DNA of 64,000 nucleotides, taken from an uncultured Prevotella sp. (GTDB lineage: Bacteria; Bacteroidota; Bacteroidia; Bacteroidales; Bacteroidaceae). The stretch spans positions 36,750-100,749 of the forward strand of contig UQCW01000005.1 in assembly GCA_900539625.1 (NCBI GenBank), in the 5' to 3' direction. This document shows positions 57,255 to 64,000 of this stretch, in pieces (position 1 is the first letter of the stretch; each line of letters starts with the position of its first letter). Made by a program: the position numbers and the translations under genes. Under the pieces are notes generated by a model. That model was not told the origin of the DNA, ran no database searches, and was given only the letters and a program-made list of their open reading frames with translations.

Positions 57255-57497
57255 TCATTTGATGCCCATCTCTTCAAGCTTGGCTTTGATGAGCCAGAGT
57301 TGGTGATATTGTCCGCTGAAAGTGGGGTTGCTGCCGTAGAGGTCAAACACTTCGAAGTAGGTCTTAACGGTGTTCTTCAGATCTTTGTAATAAGTCGCGG
57401 CATCAAGTTGCAGCGTGTCGGGCATCTGCTCCTTGTGTGCTTCAAACCAATCGTGGATGGACTTGATGTCCTCGGGGGTATAATTCTTCTTGAACAT
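57255..57497 (-). CDS. Small conserved protein of unknown function
   Basis: An 80-residue cytosolic, helical protein without a signal peptide: FKKNYTPEDIKSIHDWFEAH, LQLDAATYYKDLKNTVKTYF and FSGQYHQLWLIKAKLEEMG. I recognise it as the type of small uncharacterised protein that recurs in Bacteroidetes, but no function is known to me. It is monocistronic, between the etfB upstream region and the divergent sigma-factor gene. The ATG at 57497 is the only plausible start. Confidence 0.7.
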   Translation of the reverse strand: MFKKNYTPEDIKSIHDWFEAHKEQMPDTLQLDAATYYKDLKNTVKTYFEVFDLYGSNPTFSGQYHQLWLIKAKLEEMGIK

Positions 57498-57623
57498 ATC
57501 AGTTGGATTTATAAGTAGGCGTGAAATCGCCAGAGCCGCTGACGATTCTTGCTCATCAGAGGCTGGCTGGAAAATAATTGTGGCCTAAGCTTTGGGCGAA
57601 GTTACAAAAAAACGTGCAAAACG

Positions 57624-57655
57624 TTTGGCGTAAATTCGTAAAACAATTAAATTTG
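57624..57655 (+). promoter_or_regulatory. Promoter of the ECF sigma factor gene
   Basis: TTTG (57624-57627) is followed after 20 bases by TAAATTTG (57648-57655), a complete Bacteroidetes consensus, 100 bases before the ATG at 57756. It is a housekeeping-type promoter, so the sigma factor gene need not depend on itself. Confidence 0.75.
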
Positions 57656-57755
57656 CAACCACAAGTAGATGTTTTCTACTGGCTTACCTAATCAAAAACC
57701 TAAAACCGAACCGCCTATCGAAACACATTACGCTTAACATCAAACATAAATTGTA

Positions 57756-58343
57756 ATGGAAAAATTATCCCGCCACACCGATGAGGAGTTGGTCAAACTG
57801 TATGTGGAAGGTCTCAACGAGGCTTTCGACACATTGCTCATACGATATAAAGACAGGCTTTTCGGATACATCCTTTCTAATGTCCACGACGAGGACATCG
57901 CTAACGACATCTTTCAAGAAACCTTTTTCAAGGTGATAGTCTCCCTGCGTAAAGGACGGTATGTTGAGAATGGCAAATTCTATGTCTGGCTCTCCAGCAT
58001 CGCCCATAATGTCATCGTTGACAGTTTCAGAAAACAGCAGACGCAGGATAACGCCTTTCGCGGTAAGGAAATAGAATGGATGGCGGCAGACTGTTTGCAG
58101 AATGATGTCAGCGAGCGTGAGAATAACCTCAGCAGAAACTTCTGCGAAGTCAATGCGCTCGTCAGCTGTCTGCCAGAGGCCCAGCAGGACATCGTGCGCA
58201 TGTTTTATTATCAGAAGATGAGTTTCAAGGAAATTGCTGCGGCCAAAAGCATTTGCCTCAACACGGCGCTCGGACGCATGCACTATGCCATCTGTAATAT
58301 GCGCAAGATGGCCGCCAAGCGCCAGTTTGAACCTTATGTCTGA
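57756..58343 (+). CDS. ECF-type RNA polymerase sigma factor
   Basis: A 195-residue sigma-70-family factor with only regions 2 and 4. Region 2 runs from LNEAFDTLLIRYKDRLFGYI through the -10-binding part DIFQETFFKVIVSLRKG and FYVWLSSIAHNVIVDSFRKQ. Region 4 is LPEAQQDIVRMFYYQKMSFK with the helix-turn-helix IAAAKSICLNTALGRMHYAI. No anti-sigma gene follows directly: the next gene encodes a secreted GEVED protein, so it may not be of the SusCD/anti-sigma type. The regulated genes are unknown. Confidence 0.92.
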   Translation: MEKLSRHTDEELVKLYVEGLNEAFDTLLIRYKDRLFGYILSNVHDEDIANDIFQETFFKVIVSLRKGRYVENGKFYVWLSSIAHNVIVDSFRKQQTQDNAFRGKEIEWMAADCLQNDVSERENNLSRNFCEVNALVSCLPEAQQDIVRMFYYQKMSFKEIAAAKSICLNTALGRMHYAICNMRKMAAKRQFEPYV

Positions 58344-58428
58344 AGCGTTTATAGCTTCCGTTTCTCCTGCCGTCTGCCAATTCACACCATATCTTTTTAT
58401 TAACACCATATCTTTTTATTATTAGTAT

Positions 58429-60405
58429 ATGAAAAATATCCGTACGTCATCAAGACGTGTCAAACTCCTTTTCCTATTGGCTGTCGTGTGTATGGCCAGC
58501 CAAGCACAAATCAGTTTGCGTTTCTCGCGAAGCGCAACGGCGGCTTCGAGCGTGAAAGTCAGTGTCTGCGACGCGGCAGGAAAGCCCATTGACGGCGCCA
58601 CTGCTTCGCTCACTTCTTCCCATGCTTTCAAGTCCACAGGCAACGCGGTCACTGCAGCCATGCTCTGCCCCAATGTCAATGGCAACACTTCGCCCACCAT
58701 CACGCTTACTTTCAAGATTGACGGTCTGCCCGACGCGTTGCCGACTCCGCATTATGCCTTGCTCGACATCCATGCGCTGAATGCTTCGGGCAGTTACCAG
58801 TCGAACAACGACGGGAAGGCCCGCCAATTCAACGTTGAAATCAACGGAGGAGCTAAAGCGGCTTCCTCCGAAATCAAAGGTCAACTGACGAATGTGGATA
58901 TCGCTGCTGGCATCGGCGACGAGACGGGTGTGCATCAGGAATGGTCGCTGCCTTTGTCGGCCACTTGCCAGTTGGGCAACAGTCTTTATCTCCGCCTCAC
59001 CGTCACCGCTGGTAAATCAAACCTGGGCTGCTTCTTCGGTCTCACCTCTGTCAGCCTGGCAGAGAAAATGCCCGAGCCAGAGTTCCGCCCGTTTGAGGCG
59101 TCTGATGAAACTGGCAGTCCGAAGATGATTTATTCCTTGCTCACGCCGAAGGGACAGGCCCTTGCCATGAATGCCGAGGGAACACTCGCTCTGGAACCGC
59201 GCACTGACGCGCCTTCACAGACTTGGTATTTCGTTGGCAAAAACGCCCTTGCTGGCGGCTACCTCCTGGTCAATGCACAAGGCAACCGCAGTTATGCCGT
59301 CTCAGGCAACGAGGCGGCTCGCTGGGTGGCCAAGCAGTCTGCCGAGCAACCAGCATTCTTCTCCCTGCGCCAGATGGTTGGGGATGTGGCGGGCGAAGCG
59401 TTAAACGTTTCTGGCGACACGTTGTTCGTTGTCCGCCCGGCACGTAACGTCTATTCCCACCACGCACAGATATACGACATGCCTTGTGGCACGCTCAGCG
59501 GAACGTATCTCACGCATCTGGAATTGCGTGATACGCATGATGCCCAGCCGCTCATCTATCCTGCCAACGCTTTGGCCAATGGTGCCGTCGTTGGCAAGAA
59601 AGCTGGGAAGCCGGCCAACTGGTACACCATCTATACCAAGGCCGCGGCCCACACCTCGCCGGGAAGCACACTCACTTTGTCGGGCTTGCTAAACCAGCGC
59701 TTGGACGACGGTGAAAGTCTCACGGCGTATTTCGACTGGAACCGCGACGGCATCTTTGAAACCTCCGTTGCCTTGAACGCCACCGATCGTTTTGAAGAAA
59801 GTATTCCCGTTCCTGAAGATGCCCTCCTGGGAGAATCGCGCATGCGTCTGCGCCTCACGGCCAACGGATTGCTGGATGCGGAAGACGAAGTGGCAGGGCA
59901 GACCGCCGATTTCATCGTGAAGGTTGTCGAGGCTAAAAATGCCGCCTCCGTGGTGGCCCTCTCTTGCGACACGCTTCGCGGCACCGTGAGCATGCAACCA
60001 GAAGAATCTGGCTACCGCCTCACAGCTACCGCCCTCGGCAATGCGAAATTCCTCGGATGGTATTGCGGCGACAATGCGGTGAGCGGCGAGGCCGACTTCC
60101 TGCTCTCCCCCGCAGTTGGCGGTGTCTACACGGCCCTCTTCTCTCCCAACACGCAGGAAACGCCGACAGGCATCCACGTTGTTCCTGCCAAGCAGGAAAC
60201 CGCCGTGTCGTTCAGCGTCAAGGGAAGCGTCGTGACGGCAGAAGGTCCGGTAAAGCGCCTGAGCCTCTACACCGTGAATGGCCGCAGATTGGCTGAAAAG
60301 CGCGGCGCGAGCATCAATTGCAAGCGCTTGCCAAAGGGAAACTATTTGGTCGTGGCACACACGGGCAACGGCGATTTTATGCAGAAGATATTTCTGGATT
60401 TATAG
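58429..60405 (+). CDS. Secreted GEVED-domain protein with T9SS sorting domain
   Basis: A 658-residue exported protein. An N-terminal signal (LLFLLAVVCMASQA) is followed by a beta-rich region, residues about 25-220, that I cannot place. A GEVED domain is at about 420-510 (SLTAYFDWNRDGIFETSVA, then ESIPVPEDALLGESRMRLRL, VAGQTADFIVKV). An Ig-like or InlB-like repeat follows at 515-575 (LGWYCGDNAVSGEADFLLS). The C-terminus from about 590 has the layout of a type IX sorting domain (VKRLSLYTVNGRRLAEKRGA, then LPKGNYLVVAHTGNGDF). It is probably secreted and attached at the cell surface. It sits between the sigma gene and the sulfatase. Confidence 0.75.
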   Translation: MKNIRTSSRRVKLLFLLAVVCMASQAQISLRFSRSATAASSVKVSVCDAAGKPIDGATASLTSSHAFKSTGNAVTAAMLCPNVNGNTSPTITLTFKIDGLPDALPTPHYALLDIHALNASGSYQSNNDGKARQFNVEINGGAKAASSEIKGQLTNVDIAAGIGDETGVHQEWSLPLSATCQLGNSLYLRLTVTAGKSNLGCFFGLTSVSLAEKMPEPEFRPFEASDETGSPKMIYSLLTPKGQALAMNAEGTLALEPRTDAPSQTWYFVGKNALAGGYLLVNAQGNRSYAVSGNEAARWVAKQSAEQPAFFSLRQMVGDVAGEALNVSGDTLFVVRPARNVYSHHAQIYDMPCGTLSGTYLTHLELRDTHDAQPLIYPANALANGAVVGKKAGKPANWYTIYTKAAAHTSPGSTLTLSGLLNQRLDDGESLTAYFDWNRDGIFETSVALNATDRFEESIPVPEDALLGESRMRLRLTANGLLDAEDEVAGQTADFIVKVVEAKNAASVVALSCDTLRGTVSMQPEESGYRLTATALGNAKFLGWYCGDNAVSGEADFLLSPAVGGVYTALFSPNTQETPTGIHVVPAKQETAVSFSVKGSVVTAEGPVKRLSLYTVNGRRLAEKRGASINCKRLPKGNYLVVAHTGNGDFMQKIFLDL

Positions 60406-60429
60406 TTTATAGAAAGCGCATTTGAAAAT

Positions 60430-60452
60430 CCGCCAAGCCTCTGGCTTAGCGG
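60430..60452. repeat. Short imperfect palindrome
   Basis: CCGCCAAGCC (60430-60439) pairs with GGCTTAGCGG (60443-60452) with one mismatch and a three-base loop. There is no T run directly after it. It lies between the GEVED gene and the sulfatase gene and may mark the mRNA end. Confidence 0.45.
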
Positions 60453-60537
60453 TAGTTCTTGAAAACCAAGTAACGGTGACGGAGCGGATGTCGTTCGGCC
60501 TGCATACGCCACCATTGCATAATCACACAAAAACAAC

Positions 60538-62046
60538 ATGAAGAGCAACATCATCGTCGGCGGACTCGGGCTTATGGCCGCATTTGCCGCCAACGCACAA
60601 AACCGCCCCAACATCCTTTACATCATGTGTGACGACATGGGATATGGTGACCTGGCTTGCTACGGCCAGCGCTACATCTCAACGCCCAACATCGACCGCC
60701 TCGCCGCCGAGGGCATGCGTTTCTCGCAGGCCTATGCGGGCAGTCCGGTGTCGGCCCCGTCGCGTGCAACGTTTATGACGGGCCAGCATTCTGGCCACAC
60801 GCATGTCCGTGGCAATAAAGAGTATTGGAGATACGACAACATGGTGAAATATGGCAACAACTCCGATTTCGCCGTGGTGGGACAGGAACCGTATGACACC
60901 GCTCACGTCATCATTCCGGAAATATTCAAAGACAACGGCTATACCACCGGTATGTTCGGCAAGTGGGCCGGCGGCTACGAGGGTTCGGTGTCCACGCCCG
61001 ACAAGCGCGGCATTGACGAATACTATGGTTTCATCTGTCAGTTCCAGGCCCACCTCTATTATCCTAACTTCCTGAACGCCTACAGCCGCTCGGCTGGCGA
61101 CAAGGGCGTGCGTCGCGAAGTGTTGGAAGAGAACATCAAATATCCCATGTTTGGTGAGGAATACAAGAAACGCCCACAATATTCGTCCGACATCATCCAC
61201 CAAAAGGCCCTCGAATGGCTCGATAAGCAAACGAAAGACCAGCCTTTCCTCGGTATCTTCACCTATACCTTGCCGCACGCCGAACTCGCTCAGCCGGAAG
61301 ACTCCATCTTCTTGGCCTACAAGGGACACTTCTGTCAGGAGAAAACCTTCGGCGGCGACCAGGGTTCGCGCTATAACCCAACGAACTACGGTCATGCGCA
61401 GTTTGCTGGCATGATTTCGCGTCTGGACGCACAGGTGGGGCAGATTATGGCCAAACTGAAGGAGAAGGGCCTCGACGAGAACACCATCGTTATCTTCACG
61501 TCGGACAACGGACCGCATGAGGAAGGCGGCGCCGACCCCGATTTCTTCAACCGCGACGGTCTGCTTCAGGGCAAGAAACGCAGCACCTATGAGGGCGGCA
61601 TCCGCATCCCCTTCATCGTACGCTGGCCAGGTCACGTCAAGGCCGGAACGGTCAACGACCATCAGTTGGCTTTCTACGACCTCATGCCGACGTTCTGCGA
61701 CTTGGCTGGCATCAAAAACTACGAGAAGCGCTACCGCAACAAATCGCTTGCCAACGATTATTTCGACGGCATCTCCTTCTATCCCACTTTGACCGGAAAG
61801 GGCAAACAGAAGAAGCACGACTACCTCTATTGGGAATTTCATGAGACAAACATGATGGGCTTGCGCATGGGCAACTGGAAACTGGTGGTGAAAGCTGGTC
61901 AATGCCGTCTTTACGACCTCGCAACAGACCTTCACGAAGACCACGACATCGCTGCCAAGCATCCGGACATCGTCAAGAAGATGAAAGACATCATCTTGAA
62001 GGAACACACCGACAGCCCCATTTTCAAACTGACGTTGCCGAAATAA
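60538..62046 (+). CDS. Serine-type sulfatase (arylsulfatase family)
   Basis: A 502-residue exported sulfatase. A signal peptide (SNIIVGGLGLMAAFAANAQ) precedes the catalytic domain, which opens NRPNILYIMCDDMGYGDLAC with metal Asp32 and Asp33. The formylglycine motif is SPVSAPSRATFMTGQHSG: Ser72 in S-x-P-x-R is the residue modified by an anaerobic (anSME) maturase. Further metal-site residues are in VIFTSDNGPHEEGG, and FYDLMPTFCDLAG lies in the C-terminal part. The substrate (host glycans such as mucin or glycosaminoglycans, or dietary sulfated polysaccharide) cannot be read. An anSME gene is not in the window. A terminator follows about 45 bases after the stop. Confidence 0.92.
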   Translation: MKSNIIVGGLGLMAAFAANAQNRPNILYIMCDDMGYGDLACYGQRYISTPNIDRLAAEGMRFSQAYAGSPVSAPSRATFMTGQHSGHTHVRGNKEYWRYDNMVKYGNNSDFAVVGQEPYDTAHVIIPEIFKDNGYTTGMFGKWAGGYEGSVSTPDKRGIDEYYGFICQFQAHLYYPNFLNAYSRSAGDKGVRREVLEENIKYPMFGEEYKKRPQYSSDIIHQKALEWLDKQTKDQPFLGIFTYTLPHAELAQPEDSIFLAYKGHFCQEKTFGGDQGSRYNPTNYGHAQFAGMISRLDAQVGQIMAKLKEKGLDENTIVIFTSDNGPHEEGGADPDFFNRDGLLQGKKRSTYEGGIRIPFIVRWPGHVKAGTVNDHQLAFYDLMPTFCDLAGIKNYEKRYRNKSLANDYFDGISFYPTLTGKGKQKKHDYLYWEFHETNMMGLRMGNWKLVVKAGQCRLYDLATDLHEDHDIAAKHPDIVKKMKDIILKEHTDSPIFKLTLPK

Positions 62047-62091
62047 ACTGCTGACGTACGTGTAGAACAAATTTTTCGACAAATATCTCTC

Positions 62092-62139
62092 ATGCAGGCA
62101 TACATAGATAGAAATATCAGTGTGTGCCTGCATTTTTAT
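62092..62139 (+). terminator. Sulfatase terminator
   Basis: ATGCAGGCATACA (62092-62104) pairs with TGTGTGCCTGCAT (62121-62133), with one wobble pair, followed by TTTTATT. Confidence 0.75.
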
Positions 62140-62285
62140 TGGGTTTGACACACTAAAAAAAACGTCCCCTCCACGTTTATGGATAAACGAGCAATTGAAA
62201 ACGGACGGAAGAACGAACCTTTTCTTCGTTCAGCGGGGTGTCTTCAATGGCTCTTCCACTATTACATAATTAACACACATCGCCT

Positions 62286-62453
62286 ATGCCGCATACTACA
62301 CCATTACAACATCCCGCTCCGAAAGAGAGCACCTTGAAACGCATCATGGAGTTTGCAAGACTCCGCATTGAGGGGGATTTCGAGGGGCAAAGCTACGCTG
62401 AATTATTAAATATGCTTGAAAGAGAGAAACCGTTTGCCCAAGCATTTTCTTAA
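62286..62453 (+). CDS. Possible small protein, 55 residues, unknown
   Basis: An uninterrupted 55-codon frame from ATG at 62286 to TAA at 62451-62453. The product has an amphipathic helical pattern (KESTLKRIMEFARLRIEGD, then AELLNMLEREKPFAQAF) and no signal peptide. It lies between the sulfatase terminator and the purT promoter-hairpin module in otherwise unexplained sequence. Codon use looks normal. The evidence is only the clean frame and protein-like composition, so it could be chance. Confidence 0.45.
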   Translation: MPHTTPLQHPAPKESTLKRIMEFARLRIEGDFEGQSYAELLNMLEREKPFAQAFS

Positions 62454-62460
62454 AAAGATG

Positions 62461-62536
62461 TATCTTTGCATAAGATAGGCTGCATCTCGGCATAATATTC
62501 AAGCGAGCTTGATATTCTGCTCTCGATTTGCACTAT
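62461..62536 (+). promoter_or_regulatory. Promoter-hairpin module, copy C, before purT
   Basis: TATCTTTG (62461-62468), then six bases, then ATAGGCTGCATCTCGGCAT from 62475. The core hairpin pairs AATA (62494-62497) with TATT (62513-62516) and TCAAGC (62499-62504) with GCTTGA (62507-62512), with one bulged T. Outer arms ATAG (62475-62478) and CTAT (62533-62536) also pair. A second TAnnTTTG box (TATCTTTG, 62534-62541) overlaps its right end. It is 124-199 bases before the purT ATG. Confidence 0.65.
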
Positions 62537-62659
62537 CTTTGCAGTTAGAAATACCTCAACGAAGATACGGACGATGACCGAGAGGCCACCATGTATGATA
62601 TGCTATTATATAAAAGCCTGCACGCTCCCCGTTCGATGTCTTCCACAAAAAATCCTCAC

Positions 62660-63823
62660 ATGAAAAAAATCTTATTGCTTGGCTCCGGTGAACTCGGCAA
62701 AGAGTTCACCATTGCTGCCCAGCGTCTTGGACAGCATGTCATTGCTTGCGATGCTTATCCCTCTGCTCCAGCCATGCAGGTGGCAGACGAAGCTGAAGTC
62801 TTTTCAATGCTCGATGGCGATGCCCTGGAGCGCGTCGTTGAGAAGCATCATCCAGACCTCATCGTGCCAGAAATCGAAGCCATTCGCACGGAGCGCCTCT
62901 ACGATTTCGAGAAGGAAGGCATCCAGGTGGTGCCTTCTGCCAAAGCGGTCAACTTCACCATGAACCGTAAGGCCATCCGCGACTTGGCGGCTAAAGAACT
63001 CGGACTGAAAACGGCACGCTATTTTTACGCCAAGACGTATGAAGAACTCTGCGAAGCCGCTGAGAAGATTGGCTATCCGTGTATCGTCAAGCCGCTCATG
63101 TCGTCGTCGGGTAAGGGCCAGTCGATGGTCAAAACGGCTGCCGACTTGGAACACGCTTGGCACTATGGCTTGGAGGGCAGCCGCGGAGATATCCAGGAAC
63201 TCATCATTGAGGAATTTATTCATTTCGACAGCGAAATTACCCTTCTCACGGTGACGCAGAAAAACGGTCCGACCTTGTTCTGCCCGCCCATCGGACATGT
63301 GCAGAAAGGCGGTGACTATCGCGAAAGCTTCCAACCGGCCCACATCGCGCCGGAACATTTGGCCGAAGCGCAACGCATGGCCGACAAGGTGACGCACGCT
63401 TTGACGGGCGCCGGACTTTGGGGCGTGGAGTTCTTCCTCAGCCACGAAAACGGTGTTTATTTCTCCGAACTCTCGCCGCGTCCGCACGACACGGGTATGG
63501 TTACATTGGCTGGAACGCAGAATTTCAACGAATTTGAGCTCCACCTGCGTGCCGTGCTCGGTTTGCCAATTCCTTGTATCAAGCAAATGCGCATCGGTGC
63601 CAGTGCCGTCATCCTTTCGCCGATAGAGAGCCAGGAGCCGCCGCGTTATAAGGGACTGGAAGAAACGTGTGAAGAAGACGCCGACGTGCGCATCTTCGGC
63701 AAACCAACCACGCGTGTCAACCGCCGCATGGGTGTCGTGGTGTGCAACGCCCCGCTCGATGCCGACCTCAATCAGTTGCGCGACAAAGCCAAGCGATTGG
63801 CTGCCTGTGTTGAAGTGTACTGA
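62660..63823 (+). CDS. purT: Formate-dependent phosphoribosylglycinamide formyltransferase
   Basis: A 387-residue ATP-grasp enzyme that forms formyl phosphate from formate and ATP and formylates glycinamide ribonucleotide in purine synthesis. It starts at the ATG at 62660 (MKKILLLGSGELGKEFTIAA); earlier in-frame ATGs have no PurT-like sequence behind them. Typical segments are YPCIVKPLMSSSGKGQSMVK, the formate/GAR part (SPRPHDTGMVTLAGTQNFNE), and VFFSELSPRPHDTGM-like metal residues. PurT needs free formate, which pflB at 21755 would supply. No terminator is seen before the AT-rich end of the window. Confidence 0.95.
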   Translation: MKKILLLGSGELGKEFTIAAQRLGQHVIACDAYPSAPAMQVADEAEVFSMLDGDALERVVEKHHPDLIVPEIEAIRTERLYDFEKEGIQVVPSAKAVNFTMNRKAIRDLAAKELGLKTARYFYAKTYEELCEAAEKIGYPCIVKPLMSSSGKGQSMVKTAADLEHAWHYGLEGSRGDIQELIIEEFIHFDSEITLLTVTQKNGPTLFCPPIGHVQKGGDYRESFQPAHIAPEHLAEAQRMADKVTHALTGAGLWGVEFFLSHENGVYFSELSPRPHDTGMVTLAGTQNFNEFELHLRAVLGLPIPCIKQMRIGASAVILSPIESQEPPRYKGLEETCEEDADVRIFGKPTTRVNRRMGVVVCNAPLDADLNQLRDKAKRLAACVEVY

Positions 63824-64000
63824 TAAACCGTAGGGCGCAACGCCCCTCTTTCAATGCAAACAAGGCAGTGCATGCCTCATGTGCTGCTTGCTGAAATTCC
63901 TAAAAAAGTGCCCCAAAAAAAATAATATAAAAATATTTTTAATTAAATTAAAAAACAAATAAGCAATATTATATTAAAAATAAAAAAAAAAAACCCCCAC
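63824..64000. other. AT-rich, low-complexity end of the window
   Basis: From about 63900 the sequence is dominated by A and T runs, including twelve A next to a run of C at the very end. No gene or terminator is recognisable. It may be a contig end or a low-quality tail rather than normal chromosome. Confidence 0.5.

Noticed and set aside
60679..62151. A 490-codon open frame on the minus strand
   Set aside because: It lies opposite the sulfatase gene, has no recognisable domain, and vanishes when sulfatase codons are considered.

Overview
The window reads as chromosomal DNA of a Bacteroidales bacterium, most likely in or near Prevotellaceae. The grounds are Bacteroidetes-type promoters (TTTG, 19-21 bases, TAnnTTTG) instead of E. 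coli-like ones, few Shine-Dalgarno sequences, BACON-like and NigD-like lipoproteins, GEVED and type IX secretion (T9SS) C-terminal domains, a serine-type sulfatase, and Bacteroidetes forms of LptD, LptE and SecG. The family-level placement is inference. I saw no rRNA, tRNA, CRISPR array, prophage or complete insertion sequence. Nearly everything is housekeeping or metabolism, with small dispersed repeats between genes.

Layout. 1-5.7 kb: end of asnA, a BACON-like lipoprotein, lptD, a divergent HxlR regulator/cupin pair and a 56-residue 2[4Fe-4S] ferredoxin. 6-11.4 kb: an AAA-like ATPase/PD-(D/E)XK protein, a coiled-coil lipoprotein, ilvE and an lrgA-lrgB pair. 11.6-18.3 kb (minus): rlmN, pdxA, then nucleotidyltransferase, ATP-grasp protein, CDP-alcohol phosphatidyltransferase, flippase-like membrane protein and HAD phosphatase, which together look like a locus for a phospholipid head group. 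18.5-24 kb: a membrane protein and the pyruvate formate-lyase activase and enzyme, separated by 0.9 kb of repeats. 24.7-28.9 kb (plus): a phenylalanine/tyrosine operon (pheA, aminotransferase, DAHP synthase/chorismate mutase, tyrA) preceded by a promoter, a Phe/Tyr-rich leader peptide and an attenuator. 29-30.2 kb: a GntR/FadR regulator with an operator, then an orphan T9SS sorting-domain remnant. 30.3-38.6 kb (minus): phytase-like esterase, acetyltransferases, NigD-like lipoprotein, lipid acyltransferase, ddl, rluD and a PASTA protein. 39-48.9 kb (plus): sigma-54 activator, lptE, TPR protein, secG, ugd, HdeD-like protein, cell-wall amidase, MCE protein, leuB and a CDF transporter. 49-57.5 kb (minus): membrane nitroreductase and FMN-binding iron-sulfur protein, aroB, thioesterase, acyl-CoA dehydrogenase with etfA and etfB. 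57.7-63.8 kb (plus): ECF sigma factor, GEVED-domain T9SS protein, sulfatase, a 55-codon ORF and purT.

How parts connect. aroB and the Phe/Tyr operon serve aromatic amino acid synthesis. pflB makes formate and purT uses it. lptD and lptE belong to one lipopolysaccharide export machine. Acyl-CoA dehydrogenase, EtfA and EtfB form an electron-transfer chain. The nitroreductase and the FMN-binding membrane protein could form an extracytoplasmic redox pair.

The most interesting material is non-coding: (i) a three-copy module in which a TAnnTTTG box is followed after exactly six bases by a hairpin whose stem changes are compensatory between copies; (ii) the Phe/Tyr attenuator; (iii) two families of small inverted-repeat elements, one often fused to stop codons; (iv) a perfect FadR-type operator in front of a GntR gene. 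Among the genes, the head-group lipid locus and the flavinylated redox pair deserve a second look.
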